Positions 1 through 11,837 are shown, numbered from the stretch's first letter. The stretch is DNA of 64,000 bases from Tieghemiomyces parasiticus (GCA_027575765.1 JANBPT010000036.1:37449-101448); one strand, 5' to 3'. The notes: generated from the sequence alone by a model not told the origin. A program made the numbers and translations.

Positions 1-1177
1 GGGGGGGGGGACATCGCTATCCAGCCTTCCACCCGTTATATTTACCCCATGCCCTGCCTCTGGCTCTTATTTATTAGACCCTCCGGCCCACCTGGTCCGT
101 TTTTTCACCCGTTGTCAGTGCGGTAGCTGTATTTCTCCCCCCCCTCCTTCCACCGCTCTTTTGCTTCCATGCCTCTTTGCTAGCTTCGATTCCATCCTTT
201 CATGATTTGGTCCACGGCGTTATCCATGGTCGGCACCGTACAGAAGTCGAGAATAACCTTCTTTGTGGTTGCTCTGCTTTAGGGGTACGGGTGACCCCCT
301 TGACCCGGCCAATGTGTTAGGCCGCTACCCGGCTACACTTTCGCTTCCAACCTGGTGTGTTTCACTTCCCGTGCGTTTGTGTAGAACTTCTTCTACCAAC
401 GCCTGTACCTATTGCTACTCCAGCCGGCCCTGGGTTTCAATTTCGTTGATGACTTACGCAGTGTCGCTCTCTATATCTTGCTTTCCTGCCTTCCCTCCTC
501 TACTTTCCAACTTATTTGGTACATCGACCACATAATCGCCGCACCTTTTCTCTTGCCAGCCAGGTGGTGTACTTCGACCATTTATGCCCCACACCCTATA
601 TATACCCTATCCATGTACCGGCCCTGACTGACCGGCTGACCTAGTCCCAGTACTTCCTTTTTATTCTTACATTACGACACTACCTCGCCTCCCGTACTGA
701 CCTCATTCGTCACCGCCTGACGTCACGCTAACTAACCCCACAACTATCTCTTTCGGACTCCTTCCCTACGGGGGGTACCTTGTTCATTACGGTACTCGCC
801 TGTGTCTACTAATCAACAATTCAACCGCCGCAGGTTTACCTTCTAGAGTATCCAGGGCTCGGTTCCTTTCCTGCCCGAGTGCCCATCCGTTGCCTACGTA
901 GCAGCCCCAATCAGCCGCCACCTGTACCTCCCGCATTTAATGCTTTATTTGGCCTAGCACTGCTGGTGACCCCTGACGCACCCCTGCCGCGGGCACTAAC
1001 TAGCACCCTGACATCCCGCTATTTCTCCGGAACCGATCTCGACGCGTCTGTGTCACGTCCCCTCGTACTCGCTCCCCCCCCCCCACCTTCCCTACCTGTC
1101 AACCCCCCCGGCCCCTCCTCCCCCTCGTCTTTCCAGATTCGAGCCTTCCACCCGCTTTTTACGCCCGGCTTATCACC
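1..1177. other. Left-edge spacer and upstream region of the F-box gene
   Basis: No gene is recognised here. Open frames are short and lack coding character. The + strand is markedly C/T-rich, as expected for the leader and promoter of the gene starting at 1178. The window opens with ten G residues. A TATATA run lies near 597-603, too far from the start codon for a confident TATA box. A run of C residues lies near 1074-1084. Confidence 0.6.
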
Positions 1178-4100
1178 ATGAAGAACACCACCACCTTCTT
1201 CGTCAACAAGTGCAAGTCACTGAAGCAAATATGGCACAGCAAGAAGGGTGGATTGGGTCTCGGGCCGGACCAGGACCTGGACCGTCTGGAAGCCGTTGCT
1301 GAAGGGGATGAAAACGCCATCCCGAGCCACGCTGTAGGTGATGATGGCGGCCAGCTCACCAGTGACAGCGAAGCCGACGATCGCATGAGCGGCGACGAGG
1401 TGGATCAAGCTGAGCACCTGGCTACGCCCGTGGGTGGTAGCAGCGGCACCTCCAGTCTCGGTCGCGGCCGGACCCGGCATGGCGCCGCTGATACCGCGCC
1501 CCGCCGGGCGCCGTACCTCCTCCCCAACGGCTCCTTCGACTCGGCCACGCCGGCCACGGGCCCCGAGCTGGACGCCCACTGGCACCAGCTCTACCACAAT
1601 GCAACGATCCCACACTTCGCCACCTTGCCCCGGCACCCGCCAGTTTATCCCTACCATGGGTCGACCACACCCACGCCGGGACTGTCTACTCCGGCACCCC
1701 CAGTCGACAGCGCCATGACCACTCCCAGTTCGCTGTACCGCACACGGCGCCCATCCAATCCGGCTTATGGATCCACTACCCCGACCCGGTCCCGAACGTA
1801 TAGTGGCAGCACCAGTGGTGGCCTCATGTCGGGTTGGGACCGCAGCGATCCTTTCCCGACCGACGCGACCACCGCGTTGGGGAACCCCGGGCGATCCGCG
1901 ATCCGGCCTCCGCACAGTCACTACTACTGCCATCACCCCCAATTAAGCCTCGCGCCAGGCTCGACACCACGCACCGGCATAGGGAGCAGCAGTGGAGGAG
2001 CGGGGGGCACGGCGGGAGTCCATACCGTAGATGCCACCCGTCGCAAATCCAAGTGCCGAGTCACCTCATCGGGGTCATTCTCTCAGCCGGGTCCGAATAA
2101 GGTCCGCGTCAAAGGCCACAACGAGACCATTAAGGGCCGATTCCTCATGTCCCGGAGCCTGGAGGACATACACGGTTACCTCCGTCACCGCCACTCCCTA
2201 CCCAGCCTCCTCCCTCTGTTCCAGCGCCACGGCTCGTCCAAATCCAAACGGCACGTTTCTGAACCTGGTCTGGGTACCAACGCGGTGCTACCAATTGGTA
2301 AGTTTATATCCTGGCTATGACAATATTTTATTGTCGTTGGGGGGGAGCGTTCCCTCGGTTTTTAGGATGGCCTTTAAGTTCAGGAATAGTGAGGCACCAG
2401 GGCACCTGGAGTGAGACGTAGGGCAGGCCCTGACCCTTTCCCTTCAGGGTCATTAGATAGGGGTCGCCCAATTGTCCCTAGCTACAAACTACGCGGTTGG
2501 CCTCGGGAAAAGGATGGGTGGTCGTCACTATAACCCCTGGCATACCTTTTGATCGATCAGATGGGTGGAATCAAGCCCCAGATCGCCCCTCCTAAATGGC
2601 TGTCTTCTTGGCGGGCCCATATTTGTAAAGGCGGCGGTGGTTGTGTTGGTGAAACCCTCCAGAAGTTTTTTTCGTACCCGGTTTCCACGGGCTAGAAATC
2701 CCCCCCCCTCCAACCGTATCCAACCCTCATTTGCTATCCAGGTTACCTTGACCTCCTGCGCCCACCTACTTTATCTTCGGCCGTTTCCTTAAAAAAGCAA
2801 TTTGGCATATGGTGCTCCGGGCCACCACCATGACCTGCCGACGTCGGCTAACTTATCCAATTGCCCATGTCCCTCTATGCGCCACTCGTATTGCCACCCC
2901 CGTCCAGATTTCTTGCGTGAACTGCCCACGGAGCTCTCCCTGCATGTGCTCAGCCACCTTGACGCGGCGTCGCTGAACCGCGCCGCACTCGTATCCCGCT
3001 ACTGGCGGCAGCTCACCCTCGATGCTCTGCTATGGAAACAGGCCTTTCAACGGCAAGCCAGCTGGAAGCACACCTACGGATTCACGCCCGGTACCCGTCC
3101 GCGCCGCCATGCGGCCTGCCAAGCGACCGGGGAATGGGAGGCGGACAGCCAGGTCACCATCCCATCGAGTTCCCACCCCTTTCCGACCCTGGTCCCCGGC
3201 ACACCGCTGTCGGAACTGGCTCCGTCCTGGGAAGCCCCCATCGCAACCCCAGCAGACCACCCAGAGCTGGCCGCCCACCACGCTCCGCCCCCGTCACTTA
3301 ACTACTTTGGCGAGATGACCTCGACTTTCGCCAGCAGCTCCCAGCTGACCCACCAGAGCTCGGCTTTCTCTCTCACGGGTGGAGGTAGCTGTTTAGCCCC
3401 GGCCCAGGAGCCGTCTGTAGCCATGGACTACCAGCTGGCCACCCCGCCGGATAGCGGCGCTTCCCCACTGTCCATTCGGATGAACGTGGACAGCCCCCTG
3501 CCAGCCTCGCCCTGCGGAATGACCGTGGACGACAAGTTCCCCGAAATGCGGCCCTGGCGGCACATGTACCAGCAACGGCACCGCCTGGAGCAGCGGTGGG
3601 CCGAGAACGGCCCCAAGATTGTGCACTACCTGAACGGGCACACCGACAGCGTCTACTGTCTACAATTCCACGACAACCTTCTGATCACAGGCTCGCGCGA
3701 CCGCAGCATTAAGTTCTGGGACCTGGACCACGAATACTACTGCACCCGCACGCTAACGGGTCACGAAGGGTCGGTGCTTTGTCTCAAGTACGACGCCCGT
3801 CAGCTGGTGACTGGATCCAGCGACCACACGGTGAGGCTGTGGGATATGCACGGCGCCACCCCCGACGGAGCCAATGACCAGTCCAGTATGCGTCTCCGCG
3901 GCCACGTGGCCGGGGTCCTCGACGTAGCCATGAATGACACGGCAGTGGTCTCGTGTTCCAAAGACTGCACGATAAAAATGTGGGACCGTGTCACGGGCGA
4001 ACTGATGCGTAGTATCCCGGCCCACCGGCGGCCGGTCAACGCCATCCAGCTGAGTGGCCGCCAAATGGTATCCGCGTCCGGAGACGGCCTTGTCAACCTG

Positions 4101-4511
4101 TGGGACGTCGAGACGGGGCAACAGGTACGATCCTTCGCGGGCCACTTGTCCGGCTTAGCCTGTGTGCAGTTCCGCGATAACCGGGTTCTGTCCGGATCCA
4201 ATGACAAGACCATCAAGGTGTGGGATCCCCGTACCCCGGACTGCGTTGCCACCCTCACGGGCCACCAGGACTTGGTGCGGACCCTACACTACGCCGGCGG
4301 TGACCGGTTGGTGTCCGGGTCGTATGACCAAACGGTCAAGATCTGGGACCTGGCCAACCTCAAGTGCAACCTCTCCCTCGACAATGGCCATTCGTCCTGG
4401 GTCTTCGACGTGCGTTGCGACCTGACCCGGCTCATCAGCGCCGGCCAGGATCAAAAAATTCTCGTGTGGGACTTTGCCCCGGATCTCAATGAGAGCCTCC
4501 TGGTCGCTTGA
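1178..4511 (+). CDS. F-box/WD40-repeat SCF substrate receptor (beta-TrCP-like), two exons
   Basis: Predicted exons are 1178-2297 and 2908-4511 (907 aa), split by a 610-nt intron with a GTAAGT donor and a C-rich CAG acceptor. The phase fits exactly: one carried G plus AT rebuilds the Asp codon at the F-box edge. The N-terminal ~370 residues are low-complexity and Ser/Thr/Pro/Gly-rich. The F-box (FLRELPTELSLHVLSHL onward) lies at about 374-420, followed by a linker and seven WD40 blades at about 610-900 with GSxD and IKxWD motifs such as VTGSSDHTVRLWD and VSASGD. The order of blade motifs resembles beta-TrCP/Slimb more than Cdc4. By family knowledge it should bind Skp1 through the F-box and present phosphorylated substrates to an SCF ubiquitin ligase. 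A second-exon-only protein could start at the ATG at 2877, which lies in the intron and in frame with exon 2. The family is sure; the exact subfamily and the junction are less so. Confidence 0.85.
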
Positions 4512-4997
4512 GCCGGCTTGGTCCTGCACCCCCCCCCCCCGGCCCCCCCCCTGGTGCGTGCGGTTCCACTGTGGGATGATTATTATTTTTATGATTTTTA
4601 TTTAGAGGCTCGTCGCAACGGTGTGGGACCCAAGTGAGGAGCCCAGGTCATCGTGGTTATCTCGTGTGATTTTAGGTTTATTCTCAGTTTTAGTGTAGTT
4701 TTGGTTGGTTCCAGCCGTGTGGCACCTTTGGCTACTATTACGTAACGTCATAGTCTGCTTTTGTTTTATATATTACATTTTTTTACATATTTAATCGACA
4801 CATGGACAATTTAGTACTTTTTTGTTTCACAGGATGTTGTAATACATTATGTGCGTTCATTAGATTGAGGTTATAAAAGTGAGATAGAATTAAAAGTGGA
4901 GAAAAGTAGCACTGGCCGGCACAGTCTCACCCACTCTGTACGGCTTGGGAATGGAGGAAGCAGAGGGACCCGCGAAACGGGTACTACACATGGATTA

Positions 4998-5014
4998 GAG
5001 AGAGAGAGAGAGAG
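4998..5014. repeat. (GA)n microsatellite
   Basis: Run of alternating GA dinucleotides in the spacer between the two convergent genes. Confidence 0.85.
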
Positions 5015-5305
5015 AAAACAAAAACAGAGTATCGGCCCATGAAATGGCAGCAAGGATTGACTAACTAGAGGAACGAGATAGAGAAGGGTGCGGTTAAGTC
5101 CCGTGCAATCGGGTGCGGGGGAGCCGGACCACATAATCGCAAGGCACGGCGATGTGGGCGTGATCCGCGGTCGCACAGGTAACACAGGTTTTAAAAGAAA
5201 AATGGGCGGCAGCGATTGCAGTAGGCGACAATAGGATGGTCTGACAAGACCAGGGGACCTGGTTAGTCTCGCACGGGCCGCGGCCCATCATACACACGCA
5301 CATAC

Positions 5306-5322
5306 ATATATATATATATATA
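5306..5322. repeat. (TA)n microsatellite
   Basis: Run of alternating TA dinucleotides just beyond the stop codon of the minus-strand TMEM42-like gene, in its 3' flank. Confidence 0.85.
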
Positions 5323-5333
5323 TGAGCTTTACT

Positions 5334-5987
5334 CTAGGCCGATTTCTTCTCGCTGAGTCGGCAGGGCGGCAGATGGTTCCGGTTACGAGAGTTGGTGCAC
5401 GGGGTGGCGGGGGCCGCATCCTGGGACATGAGCACACTACCAAGGAGGATAAGGCTGGATCCAAACCACCAGCGCAGAGACAGGGGCTCGTTAAAGGCGA
5501 TGTGGCCGAGGACGGCGGTCATCATGAAGTTGACGGCGGTATTGTACACGGTGACGGTGATGGACGAGTCGGCCTTGTGCAGGGCCTTGGAGAAGAGGGC
5601 CCACATGAGGGCGTTGCTCAGAAAAATAAGCGCCAGAAACGTGCCGCGCAGCGTGTACGCCAGACCTTCCGTGCTGTGCAGCAGGTCCACGCCGGCCACG
5701 CGAGTCAGTAGGTCGGCGGCTGTACGGCTCACGCCCGCCGTGGCCCCCGCCGCGGTCGAACTACCCAAGCCCATGGGGCCCTCCAAGAGAAGGGTCTGCA
5801 GGCGGGCGGCCAGCTCGGTCGTGCGGGCGTCCACGGCGAGCTTGGCGAACAGGGAGGCCGAAGCGGCGAGTGACCCCGAAAGGATGGCGTAGGAGGTCCC
5901 GCTGGGCAGCACGTTGAACCGTTGCGGAAGCTGTTCCGCAGCCTTACCGAAGGTGCCACGGAAGTTGTCGTAGTCGATTTTGGGCAT
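5334..5987 (-). CDS. TMEM42-like small multipass membrane protein (DMT superfamily type)
   Basis: This single-exon frame encodes 217 aa. Four hydrophobic segments are visible at about 32-53, 113-135, 145-165 and 172-188. The middle (about 54-108) is a variable Ala/Thr/Gly-rich insert and the tail is basic and hydrophilic. The C-terminal block, with an asparagine-rich turn (FLSNALMWALFSKAL), a NTAVNF motif, GHIAFNEPLS and WWFGSSLILLG, follows the pattern of TMEM42 and the EamA/DMT transporters. The family resembles nucleotide-sugar and metabolite carriers, but substrate and membrane are unknown for TMEM42 itself, so no function is claimed. The start is the only ATG that gives the full N-terminus. 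The upstream sequence on the coding strand is strongly pyrimidine-rich. Confidence 0.72.
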   Translation of the reverse strand: MPKIDYDNFRGTFGKAAEQLPQRFNVLPSGTSYAILSGSLAASASLFAKLAVDARTTELAARLQTLLLEGPMGLGSSTAAGATAGVSRTAADLLTRVAGVDLLHSTEGLAYTLRGTFLALIFLSNALMWALFSKALHKADSSITVTVYNTAVNFMMTAVLGHIAFNEPLSLRWWFGSSLILLGSVLMSQDAAPATPCTNSRNRNHLPPCRLSEKKSA

Positions 5988-7742
5988 GGTGAGTCAAAAA
6001 CAAAAAAAAATAATACCGGGAGGGAGGGGGAGGGTCGACTTTGAGGAAAAGGAGGTTAAGATTGGGATGGTATGACGGTAGGAATTGGAAGGAGTGGTTT
6101 AGCGGGCGTAATCTGACGGGTCAGACAGGGTGTTGGAATGGGCTGAGACCGAGGGCAACGTCAGCAAGGTCGGGTGACGAAAGGCGGTCTGGGCGGCTAA
6201 TGGTGGCGTGGAAAAATTAAAGGAAAAAAACCCGAAGGGTAAAGTAAGACAAGGAAGGGTTAATATAAAGTAGAAGTTTGGTGTAAGGCTAGTCAGTAGG
6301 CATGAGAAGGGGTGCGGAAGGGTGGGATTAGACGGGATAGGGGTGTACGCTGGCACGGTTAATAAAAAACATACACACACGAAGTTTGGAAAGGAATTCA
6401 AGGGAGGGAGGTCGGGTGTGGGCGAGAGCGGTGCGTCTTGAAGGATAACCGGTACGCCAGGCTGAGCGGGGGGGGGGGCTAGGCGAGTCCCGGCTGCAAA
6501 AATTGCGCAGGCCAACCGTAGCAGGAAAGGTGGGAGAATTCGGAAGTTCCTGACAAAGCATTCCGAGCCGGAGCGACCGGAAGAGGAGGAGGAGCAAAAC
6601 AACCTGGGCGGGTGCGGGTAGAGATCAGGCCGAAAAAGGTGGTGAGGAGGGGAGAGACCGGCGATAAGCGGGCTGGCAGTGTTGGTATGGGGGAAGGGAG
6701 GGGCCCAGTGGTTGACGCTGGCGGCTGGATGAGGAAATTAGGATGCGTCAATCTGTGCCGATGTGACTGACTGCGGCCGAATACGGGTGGGTTTGCGGAT
6801 GGGAGGGAGGGGGCCACGCAAGCTCCTTCAGGGCCATAGTGTGCCAGCTGCCAGACAACCGGTGCTGGTAGGGGGGGGCCAGAAAAGGAAAAGAATTAAC
6901 AGAAAAAAAAACTGGATTTAGTGAGAGCGACTGGAGGCCGCGGAGGCGTCAGCGAATAGTTCCCGCTAGGTCCAAGGTGCCCAGAGCGGCTGGATAGGGA
7001 TGGTGAGCGTCGGCGGGAATGGTCGGCACGCAAGGAGGGGCCAGTGCAGCCAACCAGAGGCTACGATGCGCCTAGTCCTCGCTGGACCGGTAGGCTGACA
7101 GGTCTTGTCCCTGAAGATCGGGCGGCTAACTCGCCACACAGAGCGAAATGCCTCAAGCCAGGACTGAACCGTTTTATATAAAAAAAGAATCCGGTCAAAA
7201 AACGGGCATGGCTAGGCCGCGAGTAACGGTTAGACCGTAAGACGGTGGGTTACATCAGCCATGTGCTACGCAGCACTAAACAACTGAGGGCAGTGCCGCA
7301 TTAGCAGAATCAGCCAGTCCACCTATCAACTTATCGCCGCTCCTCCCCTCATTGGTAAATAGCCTTGAGGTGCGGATTACTCGAAAAAGTTACACAATTT
7401 TTATATTGGGTAGTTTGAACCTGTGGGACCATCTCCCCCGCTACCTCCCTGATTGTTAGTAATGCCGTTTTATAAGCTACTATCATCTAATCAATTATGT
7501 AAAAACAGGGTAATAAAATAGTCTATATAGAGGTATACACCAGGTTAATCGCGACGGGAAAAAGCCTAACTAGCCGATGAGGGGGGGGGGAGAAGATCGT
7601 AGAGTGAATGGAAAGAGAGAGAGAGTGTGTGTGTGGTGAGGGGGGTGGAGGAGGGAGAGTGCAGGTGCCTACAGATACAGCGCATAACTAATCTTAAAAC
7701 TCCCCCCCCTTCCTACTCTACCCGCTTCACCATAATGCCGAA
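5988..7742. other. Spacer upstream of the TMEM42-like gene and downstream of MCM5
   Basis: No gene is recognised. The + strand is purine-rich from about 6000 to 6900, so the minus strand (the leader side of the TMEM42-like gene) is pyrimidine-rich. The open minus-strand frames there are low-complexity translations of that tract. The part from about 7140 to 7560 is more AT-rich, and a GA/GT repeat lies at about 7615-7635. Confidence 0.55.
7615..7635. repeat. Compound (GA)n(GT)n microsatellite
   Basis: A GA run passes directly into a GT run in the 3' flank of MCM5. Confidence 0.75.
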
Positions 7743-9911
7743 CTAAGCGCCCGACCGACGGACGGTAAGCCGTTGGTTGCTAAAGCTCAGGGTATCCTGA
7801 CGGACTAGGATGGTGAGGGCACGTTCGAAAGCATGTTCCGTGAACCCTTCGCGGAGGAACTGATCCTTGAGGGCGCGGGTGCTGACGGTAGATCCCAGGA
7901 CGAGGCGACGTCGAACGGCCTTCTCAATCCGCAAAACCTCGGCCTGAAGCTCGTTCCGGGTGACCCCCTCGACCTGGCCGGTCTGGACGGCGTCGATTGT
8001 GGAGGCGCGGAACAGCCGTAGGGCCTCCTCGACGTGTTCCTCGGTGGCCACCGGAGACAGGGTCATTTTAGCTAGCGACTCGGAAATACGCACAATGGCT
8101 TCCAGTTGACGCACGGTGATGGGGATGGACGACCGTTCGTTAGCGTCACGTTCCATCGAGTGGATCTGACTGCGCAGCTGCACAAAGTGGCTACTGAGCT
8201 TCTCAGCGGCTTCAGGGCTCAGGCGTGGGGCGCACTTGGTCTTACAGTACGACACGTACCGCTTCATCTTGGTCACGTCAATCTCGCCCACCACCTGGTC
8301 GGCCGGGTTGGCGCTGTTCATATGGATGTTCATGACGTGCTTGGCGATGGTCCGGTCGCGCAGCTCCGAGTGTTCGTCGCGCACGATGAAAATCATGTCG
8401 AAACGCGATAGGATGGTGGTCTGGAAGTCAATGTTATCTCCGGCCGACTTCATGTCATCGTAGCGGCCAAACACCGGGTTGGCCGCCGCCAGCACCGACG
8501 TGCGCGAATTAAGGATGGTGGTGATACCGGCCTTGGCAATCGAAATGGTCTGCTGCTCCATAGCCTCGTGGATGGCCACCCGGTCCTCCTCCCGCATCTT
8601 GTCAAACTCGTCAATGCACACCACGCCGCCATCGGCCAGCACCATGGCACCCCCTTCCAGGTAAAACTCGCGTGACCCCGGGTCGCGGATCACGGATGCC
8701 GTCAGACCAGCCGCACTGCTGCCCTTACCAGAGGTGTACACCGAGATGGGAGCTACACGCTCCACGAATTTCAGCAGCTGACTCTTGGCCGTCCCGGGGT
8801 CACCGAGGAGGAGCACGTTGATGTCGCCGCGTAGCCGCATGCCGTCGGGCAGAACCTTCTTGGACCCGCCGAAGAGCAGGCAGGCAATGGCGCACTTGAT
8901 GTCTTCGTTGCCAAAGATGGAGGGTGCGATTGACCGGGTAAAATTACGGTAAAAGTCGGGCTGGCGGGCCAGGTTGATGAATTCCTGCTCCTCCTCGGCG
9001 CTAAACACGGTGCGGCCAGCGCCGTGGCCGCCGCTTTCCACCTCGAAGCCAACCAGCCGGAGGTACGGCGAGCGGATAGCCACCGCACCCGTAGCCTTGA
9101 CCTTCTTGTTCTGGAAGATGGAGAAGATGCCCGTGACGATGACCCGGGTACCGGGAACGACCTTGTTGACGAGGTAACGGTCCGCGCTCAACATGATGTG
9201 GCGGGGCAGTTCGCCAACCGGGACGAGATCAGGGGCCTCCTGGAGCTTGAGCGTCTGCTGGTCGACGAATCGGCACTTGTCGTGCACCACCACGTATGGG
9301 TCGAGTGGGCAGCTGGGGGCATTGGTGTCCAGCTTGACGCTGTTGCACGTGCGGGGCAGGTTGAGCCCGGCAAACCCGCCGCTGACCGGGAGGACACGCG
9401 TGCCGCGACAGAACCGGCACATGAGGTGGACATGGGTGGCCTTGGAGCTGAGCGCCGAGGCGGCGATCACAATACCAGCGATACGCACCAGCTTAGAGAT
9501 GGTGGTGGAGTCGAGGCTGCGCACATTGGTCAGATTGGAGTTGGACCGCAGGGTCACCTGGCACTCGGGCACCTCCACACCTTCCGGGTTGGTCGGCGCC
9601 AAAATCTTGTGGGCAGTCCGACGCACAGCGCTCTCGAACAGTGGCAGCACATCGCCCGGCCGGTCGGCCAACCGGTGGCCCAGGTTCTCGTCGTAGGCGA
9701 TGAGGTCCTGCATGTCCACTTCCAGCATGTACTGCTTGATCAGCAGGTTCTGGCGGAGCTGGTCGCGGTAGACAAACTGGTTGTCGACACAGAAGTTTTG
9801 CAGGAAATTAAAGAGCTCCTGCTCCAGAATGTTGTTGTCGCTCTGATGCACCTCGCCCGGCAGGACACTGGTGGTGAAGATGCGGCCGGCATCCCAACCC
9901 TGAGCGGCCAT
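7743..9911 (-). CDS. MCM5: DNA replication licensing factor MCM5
   Basis: Single exon, 722 aa, which is normal for Mcm5. The start at 9911 ([12 protein letters not shown]) is preferred over an upstream ATG that would add 38 hydrophobic residues encoded by the leader. The N-terminal domain carries a cysteine cluster (CRFC, then further Cys residues before VDQQ). The AAA+ core shows Walker A GDPGTAKS (about residue 370), Walker B with IDEFDKM (about 430) and the arginine-finger motif SRFD (about 500). The C-terminus forms the winged-helix part. Mcm5 is a subunit of the Mcm2-7 helicase, loaded on origins in G1 with the help of ORC, Cdc6 and Cdt1. Cdt1 is also in this window (31434-33722). A TAGGG repeat sits about 40 nt upstream of the start codon. 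Confidence 0.97.
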   Translation of the reverse strand: MAAQGWDAGRIFTTSVLPGEVHQSDNNILEQELFNFLQNFCVDNQFVYRDQLRQNLLIKQYMLEVDMQDLIAYDENLGHRLADRPGDVLPLFESAVRRTAHKILAPTNPEGVEVPECQVTLRSNSNLTNVRSLDSTTISKLVRIAGIVIAASALSSKATHVHLMCRFCRGTRVLPVSGGFAGLNLPRTCNSVKLDTNAPSCPLDPYVVVHDKCRFVDQQTLKLQEAPDLVPVGELPRHIMLSADRYLVNKVVPGTRVIVTGIFSIFQNKKVKATGAVAIRSPYLRLVGFEVESGGHGAGRTVFSAEEEQEFINLARQPDFYRNFTRSIAPSIFGNEDIKCAIACLLFGGSKKVLPDGMRLRGDINVLLLGDPGTAKSQLLKFVERVAPISVYTSGKGSSAAGLTASVIRDPGSREFYLEGGAMVLADGGVVCIDEFDKMREEDRVAIHEAMEQQTISIAKAGITTILNSRTSVLAAANPVFGRYDDMKSAGDNIDFQTTILSRFDMIFIVRDEHSELRDRTIAKHVMNIHMNSANPADQVVGEIDVTKMKRYVSYCKTKCAPRLSPEAAEKLSSHFVQLRSQIHSMERDANERSSIPITVRQLEAIVRISESLAKMTLSPVATEEHVEEALRLFRASTIDAVQTGQVEGVTRNELQAEVLRIEKAVRRRLVLGSTVSTRALKDQFLREGFTEHAFERALTILVRQDTLSFSNQRLTVRRSGA

Positions 9912-10715
9912 GGTGGAAGCGTAGAGGGGTAAGATAAGGGGATGTGGAGGTAGGGTAGGGTAGGGTAGGACGGAGTTGCGGACTCGGAATGGCCACTTGT
10001 AAAAGGGCAATAGAAAACAAAACAAAATAAAATAGAAGGTTGGTGCGGTAGGCCGTGCAACTGGGTTGCGAATATGACAGGTTCACTAGTGACGAAGCAG
10101 ATGCGGTGAAGCACGAGAATGCAGTGGTAAGCGGACAGTCCACCTCAGAGGCTGTGAAGCGCCGCGGGCCCTTGCTTCCCAAAATGTAAACAGAAAACAA
10201 CAGCGGGCGAAGTATGAGGAGGGAAGGGAGGGGGAGACAGTAGTGGTGGGAGCAACGGTGGGTAAACAGGGGCAATGTAGGTGGGACCCGTAGCAACGGG
10301 GCCAATCATTAGGAGCTTTACGAAAGGGGAGGGCAGAGAGTAAGACGAGGGAGTGGTGAAGCAGCAAGCAGACCCATCCAAGCCCGCGTCTAGGCAAACA
10401 TCTTCTTAATGAACCGAACTGGGGACTAGTTCACAGACAGACCTCGATGAGGAACCCCCCATTGCGTAACTGAAGTAGTCCTTTGATATATATAAGTTGG
10501 TCTCTTGCCTTAGCCATAAATGGACAGTCTATCAATCATCAATAGTACAGGGGAACTGACAATATTTATTGGGGGGAACTAAGGGGCGCAGAGCATACAA
10601 AAACTCATACCACCTCATCCGGCCATGCCCACAAGACGGAGGCGGCAGGTAATTGATGGCAGTTTTGGTTTCTTGAGGACGTGGTAGGGGGGGGGGAAGG
10701 CTAGCTCAATCCATT
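9912..10715. other. Leader and promoter region of MCM5, and 3' flank of LYS1
   Basis: No gene is seen. The minus strand is pyrimidine-rich from about 9920 to 10380, consistent with the MCM5 leader. A TATATATAAG run at about 10487 is on the + strand, the wrong orientation for MCM5. The part next to LYS1 (about 10540-10715) is its 3' flank and has a run of G. Confidence 0.55.
9949..9969. repeat. (TAGGG)n short tandem repeat in the MCM5 leader
   Basis: About four TAGGG units on the + strand, which read as C-rich CCCTA units on the MCM5 sense strand, about 40-60 nt 5' of its start codon. The array resembles a short interstitial telomere-like repeat but uses a 5-nt unit. Confidence 0.7.
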
Positions 10716-11837
10716 CTACTCGGCCTTCATATCGGCGACCTTGCGGTGGAACAGGGCCTCGGCGTCGGTCCATACGCGGGCATTAGAGCGGCTGGGTAGC
10801 TCCAGGAGAGATGGTAGGAGGTCAGACGAGAAGGCATGGCTGCTCTCGCGAGGCAACATGGTGGGCAGATGGTCGATGGCAACGATTTCCAGCTTGGGGG
10901 TACCGACGGCGGTGGGTACGGTGAGCGTCGGGTGGTCGAACGTGGTGTTGACGTTATAGAACGGGATGGGGTTGTGTGGGTTGGTGGTATCGCAGCTGAC
11001 ATCCACGATGACCGACAGCCGGCGCTCGGGGCGGTCCAGCTGGGCCTGGGTGATGAACGGTGGGATCGGGGTGGACAGGTAGATGCAGTTGATAAAAATG
11101 TCGCTATCGGCAATCTCCTGGAACGGTCCCCCCTTGGCCGTCTCGGCCATGTCCCACTTGAGCAGGTGGTCTTCGGGGATCCCGACCTTGCGGGCCAGGT
11201 CCAGGGCCCCGCGGCCGCAGCGACCCAGGGCGCCGATGACGATCAGGCGCGGGTAGCGACCCAGCCTTTCAGCGGCCTGGGCAACCTTAGCGCGCAGCTC
11301 CGTGACCAGGGCGTCCTCGTTGGGATAGGGATGCACGGCCGGGAAGGGGGCCTTGGCATCGTCACTGTGCTGGTGGCACCACAGGTCGATACCCACGGCG
11401 GCCCCGGCGAACCCGGCGTGGAACCCGAAGGCGGCCACGCGGCGGCCGTTAGGATCGTTCAGGAACTCCAGGTCGAGTAGAGTACCCTGGCCGCGGTCAA
11501 ACCGAGCCAGCACGTCCTTCCAGCCACCCTGGTTCTTGAAGCAGTGGGCGAACATGATGTGGGTGTGCGGCAGCGGCGACTCGTCATTCTCGGGAAGCTC
11601 CTTGAGGCCAATCACGTAAGCGTCGCGTGGGGCCTCCGTCTTCCAGGTGCCGCCGGCGACGACCGTGCAGCCGGCGTCCGCGTATTCCTGGTCGTCAAAG
11701 ATGCGCTGCTCCGAACGCTCAGCCGTGATCTGGAAGCCCTGGGCGATGAGCTGGCGGCACACCTCGGGGGAGAGGGCGGCCCGGTGCTCGAAGGGCTTGG
11801 TCTCTTCGCGGAGCCACAGGTGAGTCGTCGTCGTCAT
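10716..11837 (-). CDS. LYS1: Saccharopine dehydrogenase [NAD+, L-lysine-forming]
   Basis: Single exon, 373 aa, matching the usual length of fungal Lys1. It catalyses the last step of the alpha-aminoadipate pathway, converting saccharopine to lysine and 2-oxoglutarate. The N-terminus (MTTTTHLWLREETKPFEHRA) has the family's alanine dehydrogenase-like fold start. The catalytic pair known as K77 and H96 in yeast corresponds to K79 (IGLKELPE) and H98 (MFAHCFKNQ). A Rossmann glycine motif (VIGALGRCGRGA) follows in the middle. The start at 11837 is chosen because the 25 upstream residues in frame are encoded by the leader and do not fit the family. This pathway is typical of fungi and supports the assignment of the window to that kingdom. 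Confidence 0.97.
   Translation of the reverse strand: MTTTTHLWLREETKPFEHRAALSPEVCRQLIAQGFQITAERSEQRIFDDQEYADAGCTVVAGGTWKTEAPRDAYVIGLKELPENDESPLPHTHIMFAHCFKNQGGWKDVLARFDRGQGTLLDLEFLNDPNGRRVAAFGFHAGFAGAAVGIDLWCHQHSDDAKAPFPAVHPYPNEDALVTELRAKVAQAAERLGRYPRLIVIGALGRCGRGALDLARKVGIPEDHLLKWDMAETAKGGPFQEIADSDIFINCIYLSTPIPPFITQAQLDRPERRLSVIVDVSCDTTNPHNPIPFYNVNTTFDHPTLTVPTAVGTPKLEIVAIDHLPTMLPRESSHAFSSDLLPSLLELPSRSNARVWTDAEALFHRKVADMKAE

Larger units (their letters stand above)
4512..5333. other. Spacer between convergent genes, with microsatellites
   Basis: This gap follows the F-box gene and reaches the 3' end of the minus-strand TMEM42-like gene, so the two genes converge here. It begins with C-rich tracts, then becomes AT-rich (about 4740-4880), as expected of 3' ends. 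It holds a GA repeat near 4998-5014 and a TA repeat near 5306-5322. No conserved open frame is seen. Confidence 0.6.

Noticed and set aside
1..10. Run of ten G at the left edge as a biological feature
   Set aside because: Similar C/G runs occur elsewhere in spacers, and at the very edge it may be a cut point or assembly artefact.
2802..2876. Start of the F-box protein at 2802
   Set aside because: The codon is TTG, and a TAA lies 12 nt upstream. The splice model or the ATG at 2877 is better.
8900..9932. 302-codon + strand frame opposite MCM5
   Set aside because: Antisense shadow of a GC-rich gene; no motif and no start context.
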